NCBI GenBank assembly: GCA_018822065.1
Contig: JAHJKV010000285.1
Coordinates: forward strand, 1 to 6,417
DNA: 6,417 nt
Origin: Pseudomonadota bacterium
GTDB lineage: Bacteria > Desulfobacterota > Desulfovibrionia > Desulfovibrionales > Desulfovibrionaceae
Direction of reading: 5' to 3'
Translations under genes and position numbers: made by a program
Notes under the pieces: generated by a model
Told to the model about the DNA's origin: nothing
Seen by the model: only the letters and a program-made list of their open reading frames with translations
Databases searched by the model: none
Part shown: one piece after another, positions 1 through 5,414 of the stretch
How positions within the stretch are numbered: position 1 is the first letter of the stretch
Layout: each line of letters begins with the position of its first letter

Positions 1-1022
1 CCGGAGTTGCGAAGTATCTTCAACAGATCCTTTTGCTCGCCAACCCCTTGGGTTTCCTCCAGCAGGTCGGCCATGCCCAGGACCACGTTCATGGGCGTCC
101 GTATCTCGTGGCTCATGTTTGCCAGAAAAGCGGATTTGACCACCGACGCCTGCTCAGCGGCTTCCTTGGCCACACGCAGTTGCTCGGTACGCTCCTGAAC
201 CCGTTCTTCCAATGTCCGACTGTATTCTTCGAGTTTTTCCTTGGCCGTGGTCAAACTCTCATGCAGCGCTTCTGATTCCTTGCGGGAGGCGAAAAGCTTG
301 TCGATCATGTCGTTGAAGGCATCGGCCAGGAGGCGAAATTCGTTTTGCCCAGGAGTTTCAAGTTCCACCTTGTGCTGCTCCAGGTCCTCCATGCGCACAC
401 GCCCCGTGGCCTCGGTGAGCACCGCCAGGGGCATGGTCAAATACCGCCTGCTGAACCACAAGAATATCCACCACAGGGCCACGGTCTTGATCGTCGCATT
501 GATCAGGATGATGGTCAGGGCGAACCAAACTTTGGAAAGCACCACTTCATTGGAAGAATAGAGCGTCATCATGCCAATGGTGAACTTGTCGCCGCCAGTC
601 TCGATGTAGACGATGGGCATGCGGGCCGTCAGCCCCACCACCTCGGCCACCATCTCGCCAGCATCCTGGCTTTCCTGAAACGGTGCATACTGCTCTGGAA
701 CATCGCCAGCCACAAAGGAACCCTGATATCCAGTCTGAACCAAAGCGCCGACGACCATGGGGTCACGAACCATCCCCTCCACCATGGATTTGATTCCTTC
801 CTGGTCCACGTTGTAGATGGCCGTGGCCAGGCCGAGGTTGAAGGTTGTCTCCATGGCCTCAATTTCCAGCAGCACGGAATGCCGGGTATTGGCATACTCG
901 GCCCCCATGTGCCCACTGGTCAGCAGGACCGTGATCACCAGATAGACCGAAAACACCGCAACCAGAAGTCGGGTGGCGATGGATTTCCGTATAGAAATAC
1001 CTGTGGCCGGGGGGGTTTTCAT
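1..1022 (-). CDS. Membrane sensor histidine kinase, N-terminal part (runs off left edge)
   Basis: Signal-sensing histidine kinase of the inner membrane, with only the first 340 codons present. The ATG is at 1022-1020, six bases after the stop of the binding-protein gene, with a weak AGG-type ribosome binding site. Order of parts: a short basic N-terminus, a first membrane segment (about residues 18-37), a periplasmic domain of about 125 residues (38-163) containing ATAIYNVD, a second membrane segment (about 165-190), a HAMP-like linker (about 192-245), a heptad-like charged coiled coil (about 247-293), then a HisKA H-box MSHEIRTPMN whose His305 is the expected phosphorylation site. The catalytic ATPase domain, and any receiver or Hpt domain, would lie beyond the window. 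The periplasmic fold is probably Cache/CHASE-like, but I cannot assign a named family. The close upstream binding-protein gene suggests that the kinase reads the state of that protein, as in LuxP/LuxQ or TorT/TorS; this is inference. A run of seven C occupies codons 4-6 of the coding strand. Confidence 0.9.
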   Translation of the reverse strand, partial: MKTPPATGISIRKSIATRLLVAVFSVYLVITVLLTSGHMGAEYANTRHSVLLEIEAMETTFNLGLATAIYNVDQEGIKSMVEGMVRDPMVVGALVQTGYQGSFVAGDVPEQYAPFQESQDAGEMVAEVVGLTARMPIVYIETGGDKFTIGMMTLYSSNEVVLSKVWFALTIILINATIKTVALWWIFLWFSRRYLTMPLAVLTEATGRVRMEDLEQHKVELETPGQNEFRLLADAFNDMIDKLFASRKESEALHESLTTAKEKLEEYSRTLEERVQERTEQLRVAKEAAEQASVVKSAFLANMSHEIRTPMNVVLGMADLLEETQGVGEQKDLLKILRNS

Positions 1023-1028
1023 CGCAAC

Positions 1029-1769
1029 CTATTGGACGTCGTAATGAGGCATCGCATACCCCCAGCGGGAGAAAATCTTCGTCAGTTCTCCATTGCGGTA
1101 CAGCGTCTCCATGCCCTCATCATAGAGTTTCATGACCGTGCGCCCCCGTTCTGAATCGGAAAACACGGGATGGTAGGTGCGGCGTCCCACAGGCTTGGTG
1201 TCATATTCCTCGGGAACAAATGAAATCGTGGAGTTCTTGATGGAAGTCTCAATGAAGCTCATGTCGTCGACATAGAAATCTACTCGGTCAAGAATGACCA
1301 TGCTCAGGGCTGCCTCACCGGTTTTGACTTCCTTGGGCTCCACCCGGACGGGGAAATTGCGCTGGTCATAATAGCCTATACGCCAGGCCACAGTCCGATC
1401 AATAAGGGTCTCATCCCCCTTCCAAGTGCCGATATTGGCCTTCTTGAAAAAGACAAAATAGGTGCCCTCGAACATGGGATGGCGAGCCAGGACAAGCGGC
1501 TTGGAGACAAGGTCATGGCAGGTCATGAAATCCGCCCTTCCGTCACGCACCAGGTCATAGGCCCGCTCCGAGGGAACATATTCACGGCGCACCTTGATGT
1601 CATAGAGGGCAAAAACCTCGTTCAGGATCTCATGATAAAGCCCCGTGCCGTCACGATTGGTCAGGGATTCCCAGGACGGCCCGACGGCCACGACTTCTGT
1701 TATCCTCTCCTGCGCCTGAACCACCTGGCAACTCAGGAGAATGCAAATAAAAAAGGCAATTTTTTTCAT
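1029..1769 (-). CDS. Periplasmic solute-binding protein (SBP_bac_3-like), paralogue 1, next to the kinase
   Basis: Predicted secreted periplasmic binding protein of 246 residues. The start at 1769 is preferred over an in-frame ATG at 1874 because it gives a classic signal peptide (MKKIAFF..., hydrophobic 4-14, cleavage after VQA at 19) and follows a G-rich ribosome binding site. The overall plan fits the family 3 extracellular binding proteins: GTGLYHEIL near 41-49, RADFMTC at 78-84, VDFYVDD at 163-169, and the terminal helix pattern GELTKIFSRWG at 227-237. The Arg that binds the ligand alpha-carboxylate in HisJ-type proteins is not apparent after the MTC segment, so an amino-acid ligand should not be assumed. 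Cys84 is the only cysteine of the mature chain. No permease or ATPase gene is adjacent; the stop is six bases before the kinase start, which points to a sensing partner role. LLSC at 11-14 resembles a lipobox only weakly. Ligand unknown. Confidence 0.85.
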   Translation of the reverse strand: MKKIAFFICILLSCQVVQAQERITEVVAVGPSWESLTNRDGTGLYHEILNEVFALYDIKVRREYVPSERAYDLVRDGRADFMTCHDLVSKPLVLARHPMFEGTYFVFFKKANIGTWKGDETLIDRTVAWRIGYYDQRNFPVRVEPKEVKTGEAALSMVILDRVDFYVDDMSFIETSIKNSTISFVPEEYDTKPVGRRTYHPVFSDSERGRTVMKLYDEGMETLYRNGELTKIFSRWGYAMPHYDVQ

Positions 1770-1771
1770 AT

Positions 1772-1786
1772 CCCCCCCAAAAAAAA
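1772..1786 (-). promoter_or_regulatory. Homopolymeric T8G7 tract containing the ribosome binding site of binding protein 1
   Basis: On the coding strand eight T are followed directly by seven G, ending two bases before the ATG at 1769. The G-run is the only candidate Shine-Dalgarno sequence. Its length would set both its strength and its spacing to the start, so a change of one or two bases could alter translation. That is inference; the tract itself is directly visible. Confidence 0.5.
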
Positions 1787-1856
1787 CATAATTCGTCCAA
1801 TCCGAACGGAGACTAACACTATCACAGGGGTTGAAGCAATATCTGTAACGAAGGGT

Positions 1857-1885
1857 TTTATCTATTTTCGGCAATACACGAACAA
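1857..1885 (-). promoter_or_regulatory. Possible weak promoter for binding protein 1 and kinase
   Basis: On the minus strand TTGTTC (1885-1880) and GATAAA (1862-1857) are separated by 17 bases. Matches to sigma70 consensus are modest (3 of 6 and 4 of 6). Support comes mainly from position: a 167-base AT-rich gap upstream of the gene, with a dyad overlapping the -35 element. A start near 1850 would leave a leader of about 80 bases. It could equally be chance in AT-rich DNA. Confidence 0.25.
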
Positions 1886-1899
1886 TTTGAAGAATTGTT
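1881..1899 (-). promoter_or_regulatory. Perfect 7-base inverted repeat between the two binding-protein genes
   Basis: AACAATT and AATTGTT are separated by five bases in the gap between binding protein 2 and binding protein 1. The stem is AT-rich and no T-tract follows it on the minus strand, so it is a poor intrinsic terminator. Its right arm overlaps the possible -35 element of the downstream gene, which would suit a repressor or activator site. The rest of the gap (1770-1936) holds no gene I can support. Confidence 0.35.
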
Positions 1900-1936
1900 T
1901 ACCCAGGCTGTCAGATATGTGAGGGTTTCTGGAAGA

Positions 1937-2704
1937 TTAGGGGAGGGTATAGACCGGGATTGTAAAATTCCACTTCTTGAAGATGCGCGCCAATTCCCCG
2001 GACCGGATCATGGTTTCCATGCCCCGGTCAAACAGTTCCATAATCCGCTTCCCCCGATCCGTCGTATTGAACAGAGGATAATAGCTGCGGCTACCAACGG
2101 GTCGAATGTCATAATCTTCGGGTTGATAGTCAACAGTATTAGCTGCCAGAGATTCCTTGATGAGATTCAAATCGTCCACATAAAAATCGGCTCGCCCCAA
2201 TACCACCATACCTAGCCCGGCCACTCCGGTCTGCACTTCCTTAAGCTGCACCGGAACCTGGAAGTTCTCCGTCCGGTAGTAGGACACCCGGGCAGTGACG
2301 ATCTTGTCGCGCAGGCTCTCCATCCCCCTCCAGGGCCCGATGCGCACCTTGTTGAAAAAGGCGTGGTAGAAACCTTCATACATGGGATGGCTCGCCACCA
2401 CCGTGCCCGGAACAGGAAGTTCAGAACAGGTCATCAGGTCCGCCCGGCCCGCGGCCACCAGTTCCTTGGCCCGATTGGAGGGCGCATACAGCCTCTCCAC
2501 CTTGATGCCATAAAGCCCGAAAACCTTGTCTAAAATCTCATGATAGAGCCCAGTGCCATCCTCGTTGGTAAAGTTGTCCCAGGACGGTCCAGTAGCGGTC
2601 ACAGTATGGATGTCATCCTGCGCCTGGGCCGACAGACAACACAACAGAACCATGCTTGCGGCAAGGCAGACTGCCCTGAAGGAAATCACGGCTATTGTTC
2701 TCAT
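1937..2704 (-). CDS. Periplasmic solute-binding protein (SBP_bac_3-like), paralogue 2
   Basis: Predicted secreted binding protein of 255 residues from the ATG at 2704. That start gives a clean signal peptide: MRTIAVISFR, a hydrophobic core, and cleavage after SAQA at residue 28. In-frame ATGs at 2737 and 2731 would add 11 or 9 residues including acidic ones, and none of the three has a convincing Shine-Dalgarno site, so the start is uncertain. The mature protein aligns without gaps to the neighbouring binding protein at about half identity. Shared stretches include DGTGLYHEIL, RADxMTC, ADFYVDD-type, YDxxPVG and GMET, and the single mature cysteine (Cys93) is also shared. The HisJ-type ligand-carboxylate Arg again is not evident. 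It begins 12-45 bases after ribE, depending on start, so it is probably transcribed with ribE. No transporter membrane subunit is nearby. A recent tandem duplication is unlikely given the divergence; ligand unknown. Confidence 0.85.
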   Translation of the reverse strand: MRTIAVISFRAVCLAASMVLLCCLSAQAQDDIHTVTATGPSWDNFTNEDGTGLYHEILDKVFGLYGIKVERLYAPSNRAKELVAAGRADLMTCSELPVPGTVVASHPMYEGFYHAFFNKVRIGPWRGMESLRDKIVTARVSYYRTENFQVPVQLKEVQTGVAGLGMVVLGRADFYVDDLNLIKESLAANTVDYQPEDYDIRPVGSRSYYPLFNTTDRGKRIMELFDRGMETMIRSGELARIFKKWNFTIPVYTLP

Positions 2705-2749
2705 GGATAAGATCGTAGTATCTCCAATCATTTCCATGCAAGCAAAAGT

Positions 2750-3412
2750 TTAAAACCCATGCTTCCTGAGGAAATCCATGTCCAATCCGCCCGAACTGCC
2801 GCCCCCGTTGACATCCTGGCCCGTGTAGGCAGCCAGCATGCGCTGCACATACCGCCCGATGATGTCCGTTTCCATGTTCGCTTCGTAGCTGGGAGCCCAG
2901 TCCGAGATGGTGGTTTCGCGCTGGGTGGCGGGAATGATGTTCACGCTGAGCCATGTACTGCCGCACTCGTTCACGGTCAGGCTGATGCCGTCCAGGGCCA
3001 CCGAGCCCTTGCTCACCACCAGCGGGCCATATTCCTCGGGATAGGAAAGACGGAACACCTTGGACTCGCCCGCCGGGGTCACCGACTCCACCTTGGCCAG
3101 ACAGTCCACATGGCCGGACACGAGATGACCGCCAAGCCGATCGCCCACGGCCAGAGCCCGCTCCAGGTTCACCTGCCCCCCTGGCTTGAGCCGCCCCAGG
3201 TTGGTCACGCCCATGGTCTCGCGGCTGGCATAGGCGGTGAACCGGTTTTTGCCGCAGGTCTCCACGGTCAGGCAGACCCCGTTCACAGCAATGGATTCGC
3301 CGAGCACTATGTCCGGCAGATCAAAGAGCGAGGTGATGGTGAACCGCGTCTCCTTGCCTCGGGGCTCCACGCCCTGGACTTTGCCCTCGCCATTGACCAG
3401 TCCGGTAAACAT
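2750..3412 (-). CDS. ribE: Riboflavin synthase, alpha chain
   Basis: Cytoplasmic enzyme that dismutates two 6,7-dimethyl-8-ribityllumazine molecules into riboflavin and a pyrimidinedione, the last step of riboflavin synthesis. At 220 residues it has normal family length and the expected two lumazine-binding repeats. Repeat 1 starts with the signature MFTGLV and carries GESIAVNGVCLTV (38-50) and RETMG (64-68). Repeat 2 carries GGHLVSGHVD (94-103), KGSVALDGISLTV (135-147), NIIP (158-161) and the ETDIIGRYV segment (181-189). The tail after residue 200 is Gly/Ser-rich. The ATG at 3412 has a strong AGAGGAG ribosome binding site at 3425-3419, six bases away. No other rib gene is in view, although this gene commonly sits with ribD, ribBA and ribH; it lies between hemL and a binding-protein gene. 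No FMN riboswitch signature is visible in the short leader. Confidence 0.96.
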   Translation of the reverse strand: MFTGLVNGEGKVQGVEPRGKETRFTITSLFDLPDIVLGESIAVNGVCLTVETCGKNRFTAYASRETMGVTNLGRLKPGGQVNLERALAVGDRLGGHLVSGHVDCLAKVESVTPAGESKVFRLSYPEEYGPLVVSKGSVALDGISLTVNECGSTWLSVNIIPATQRETTISDWAPSYEANMETDIIGRYVQRMLAAYTGQDVNGGGSSGGLDMDFLRKHGF

Positions 3413-3429
3413 AGTGCGCTCCTCTCTTT

Positions 3430-3493
3430 AAAATAAAAGGCCCTGGCGGCCCGGGGGAAACCAACGACAAGCGTCGATCCGGACCGCCAGGGC
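3430..3493 (-). terminator. Intrinsic terminator after hemL, directly in front of ribE
   Basis: On the minus strand GCCCTGGCGG (3493-3484) pairs perfectly over ten bases with CCGCCAGGGC (3449-3440), followed by C then TTTTATTTT (3438-3430). The 34-base loop is long but contains a small internal hairpin (CGAC/GTCG, 3476-3465). It lies 12 bases after the hemL stop and ends only about 18 bases before the ribE ATG, so there is no room for a separate ribE promoter downstream of it. It is therefore either a leaky terminator or an attenuator for ribE. Confidence 0.7.
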
Positions 3494-3526
3494 ACTCCCG
3501 ACAAATTAAAGTTCGACCGCCCTGGC
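3484..3526 (-). promoter_or_regulatory. Possible alternative (antiterminator) hairpin overlapping the hemL stop
   Basis: GCCAGGGC within the last hemL codons (3526-3519) can pair over eight bases with GCCCTGGC (3493-3486). That second segment is the left arm of the terminator, so the two hairpins exclude each other. A ribosome finishing hemL would cover the upstream arm. The complementarity is directly visible; a regulatory role is inference, and GC-rich chance matching is possible. Confidence 0.3.
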
Positions 3527-4777
3527 AGCCTCCAGAGTCTTGTCCAGGTCCGCGTCCGTGTGCACAAGCGAGGTAAAGGCACACTCGAAGCCGGAGGGGG
3601 CTAGGTTCACTCCCCGCGCCCGCATTCCGGCATAGAACTTGGCAAAGGTCCCGCTGTTGGCGGTCTTGGCGTCCGCATAGTTGTTCACGGGCCGATCCGT
3701 GAAGAACAGAGTGAAGATCGAGGCCACGTGGTTCAGAATCACGTCCTGTCCCTTGGCTTCCAGGATGGATTTCAGCTCACTGGCAAAAGCCAGGGTCCGC
3801 TTTTCCAGACCCGCATAGTCGGCCTTCATCAGCTCCTGCACCGTTGCCAGCCCGGCAGCCATGGCCACGGGGTTCCCGGACAGGGTGCCGGCCTGATAGA
3901 CATCGCCGCAGGGCGCGATGCGCTCCATGATCTCCCGCTTGCCGCCATAGCAGCCCACCGGGAACCCGCCGCCGATGATCTTGCCCAGGGTGGTCAGGTC
4001 CGGGGTCACGCCGAAGCGCTCCTGGGCACCGCCCAGAGCCACCCGGAACCCGGTGATCACCTCGTCGAAGATGAGCAGCGAACCGTGCTCGGTGCAGAGC
4101 TTGCGCAGGCCCGCGAGGTAACCCTCGCCCGGCAGCACGCAGCCGATGTTCCCGGCCACGGGCTCAACGATGAGCGCAGCCACCTGGCCGGGATTGGCCG
4201 CAAAAACCTGTTCCACGGCAGCCAAGTCGTTATACGGCGCGATCAGGGTCTGCTCGACAAAGGCATCGGGCACACCGGGGGTGCCAGGGATGGACAGCGT
4301 GGCAACACCGGACCCGGCAGCAGCCAGGAAACAATCGGAATGGCCGTGGTAGCCGCCGTCAAATTTGATGATCTTGTCGCGGCCGGTATAGCCACGGGCC
4401 AGACGCACTGCGCTCATGGTGGCCTCGGTACCCGAGGAGACCATGCGCACCATGTCCACGTCGGGCATGACCTGGCAGATGACCTCGGCCAGATCGACCT
4501 CGCCGGGGCAGGGAGCGCCATAGCTGGTGCCGTTCCCCACGGCCTTGATGGCGGCCTCGCGCACTACGGGGTTGGAGTGGCCCAGGATCATGGGGCCCCA
4601 GCTCATGACGTAGTCAATGAGTTCCTGTCCGTCCACGGTCCAGAGCCGGGCGCCCTCGCTCCGGGCGATGAACAGGGGGTCGCAGCCAACGCTACGGCAG
4701 GCCCGAACCGGGCTATTGACGCCGCCGGGCAACACAGCGCAAGCGCGTTCAAACAATTTTTTCGAGATAGTGTCCAT
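3506..4777 (-). CDS. hemL: Glutamate-1-semialdehyde 2,1-aminomutase
   Basis: Cytoplasmic PLP enzyme that converts glutamate-1-semialdehyde to 5-aminolevulinate, the universal tetrapyrrole precursor, in the C5 pathway. Its 423 residues match normal family length. Visible signatures: GGVNSPVR (18-25), SSGTEATMSA (114-123) for cofactor phosphate binding, GGYHGHSD (141-148), VEPVAGN (204-210), DEVITGFR (238-245) with the PLP-contacting Asp, and TTLGKIIGGGFPVG (262-275), in which Lys266 is the expected Schiff-base lysine. The ATG at 4777 follows a GAGGAG ribosome binding site. The upstream siroheme decarboxylase gene ends nine bases before, and its TGA stop overlaps this site, implying translational coupling. 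A terminator-like hairpin follows the stop. A class III aminotransferase of another type is unlikely given the HemL-specific N-terminus. Confidence 0.97.
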   Translation of the reverse strand: MDTISKKLFERACAVLPGGVNSPVRACRSVGCDPLFIARSEGARLWTVDGQELIDYVMSWGPMILGHSNPVVREAAIKAVGNGTSYGAPCPGEVDLAEVICQVMPDVDMVRMVSSGTEATMSAVRLARGYTGRDKIIKFDGGYHGHSDCFLAAAGSGVATLSIPGTPGVPDAFVEQTLIAPYNDLAAVEQVFAANPGQVAALIVEPVAGNIGCVLPGEGYLAGLRKLCTEHGSLLIFDEVITGFRVALGGAQERFGVTPDLTTLGKIIGGGFPVGCYGGKREIMERIAPCGDVYQAGTLSGNPVAMAAGLATVQELMKADYAGLEKRTLAFASELKSILEAKGQDVILNHVASIFTLFFTDRPVNNYADAKTANSGTFAKFYAGMRARGVNLAPSGFECAFTSLVHTDADLDKTLEAARAVEL

Positions 4778-4786
4778 GTCAGCTCC

Positions 4787-5266
4787 TCAGATAAAATAGC
4801 GCATGGAACTCTTTTTGAGCTCTTTGATGCTGTTCAGAATGGAATAATCCGCAAGCCCGGTCTCCTCGGAGAGTCGGGCGGCCAATTCGGCGCAGTCGCC
4901 TGGATTCTTGCCGTGGATCATGGTGTAGAGGTCGTAAGGCCATTCCGGGTAGGTGCGGCGGCGGTAGCAGTGGCTGATCTCGGGCCGGGCGGCCATCATC
5001 TCGCCCACCCGGTCCACGTCCGCCTCACCGATGATCCAGGCGACCATGGCGTTGTGGCCGTAGCCTGCCTTCTGATGGCGCAGAGTGGCTCCGAAGCGTC
5101 GGATGATTGTATCGTCCTTGAGCCGGTTCAACAGTTCCAGGACCTGCGCCTCGCTGCATCCCACCTCGTCGGCAATGTCCTTGAAGGGCTGCGGCCCACG
5201 GCTCAAATTGCCTCCTGCCAGGGCCAGGATGCGTTCCTCTGTCTCGGTGAATTCAGGTCTGTTCAT
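4787..5266 (-). CDS. ahbB: Siroheme decarboxylase subunit (AhbA/AhbB family, Lrp/AsnC-like fold)
   Basis: Subunit of the enzyme that decarboxylates siroheme to 12,18-didecarboxysiroheme in the alternative heme route of sulfate reducers and archaea. It is often misannotated as an AsnC/Lrp transcription regulator because it has the same layout: an N-terminal winged helix (about 1-60) and a C-terminal alpha/beta domain (about 65-159). Family signatures are RRFGATLRHQKAGYGHNAMVAW (in two parts: RRFGATLRH at 56-64, GYGHNAMVAW at 68-77), SHCYRRR (98-104) and WPYDLYTMIHG (109-119). The start at 5266 is chosen because AAGGA lies eight bases before it. In-frame ATGs at 5293 and 5317 lack ribosome binding sites and would add residues without family character. 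Length is 159 residues. The assignment to B rather than A is based on general memory of hemL-linked copies and is uncertain; the family is secure. Adjacent hemL supports the tetrapyrrole role over DNA binding. Confidence 0.85.
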   Translation of the reverse strand: MNRPEFTETEERILALAGGNLSRGPQPFKDIADEVGCSEAQVLELLNRLKDDTIIRRFGATLRHQKAGYGHNAMVAWIIGEADVDRVGEMMAARPEISHCYRRRTYPEWPYDLYTMIHGKNPGDCAELAARLSEETGLADYSILNSIKELKKSSMRYFI

Positions 5267-5286
5267 GACCTGAGTCCTTACCCTCT

Positions 5287-5394
5287 CCGGCATTGGCTTG
5301 CAACCGGCACTTGCCACCTTCCGGGCAGGAAGCTATGCTCATTTTCTTCACGACTCGACAATATCACACAAAAACTACAAGGGCCCGGCATTGG
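5287..5394. repeat. Ten-base direct repeat flanking the gpsA promoter
   Basis: CCGGCATTGG occurs at 5287-5296 and again at 5385-5394, in the same orientation, in the gap between ahbB and gpsA. One copy lies upstream of the gpsA -35 element and close to the ahbB start, the other between the gpsA promoter and its ribosome binding site. It could be a paired regulator site or a short chance duplication. Confidence 0.4.
5311..5339 (+). promoter_or_regulatory. Sigma70-type promoter for gpsA
   Basis: TTGCCA (5311-5316) and TATGCT (5334-5339) are separated by exactly 17 bases, matching consensus at 5 of 6 and 4 of 6 positions. Transcription would begin near 5346, leaving a leader of about 70 bases before the AGGAGG ribosome binding site at 5401-5406. 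On the opposite strand a weaker pair, TTGTCG (5361-5356) and GCATAG (5338-5333), also with 17 bases between, overlaps it and could serve ahbB-hemL, with much lower confidence. Confidence 0.6.
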
Positions 5395-5414
5395 TCCTGT
5401 AGGAGGAAGCACAT

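Noticed and set aside
345..1154. 269-codon open frame on the plus strand
   Set aside because: Antisense to the histidine kinase and the end of binding protein 1; His/Gly-rich composition and no ribosome binding site or recognisable domain.
1756..1769. Lipoprotein signal (LLSC) in binding protein 1
   Set aside because: Leu at the -2 position is unusual for a lipobox, a good signal peptidase I site (VQA) follows, and the paralogue has LLCC rather than a clear lipobox.
1029..1874. Longer binding protein 1 starting at 1874
   Set aside because: It would add 35 polar residues in front of a standard signal peptide and has no ribosome binding site.
1839..1918. Inverted pair ATATCTG / CAGATAT, 66 bases apart
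   Set aside because: Seven AT-rich bases at this distance are easily explained by chance; nothing else supports it.
3413..3505. FMN riboswitch in front of ribE
   Set aside because: The leader is short and dominated by the hairpin; none of the conserved RFN segments is visible.
5290..5324. Sigma54-like promoter TGGCAAG...TTGCA upstream of ahbB on the minus strand
   Set aside because: The invariant GG and GC are 12 bases apart rather than the required 10, so the spacing does not fit.
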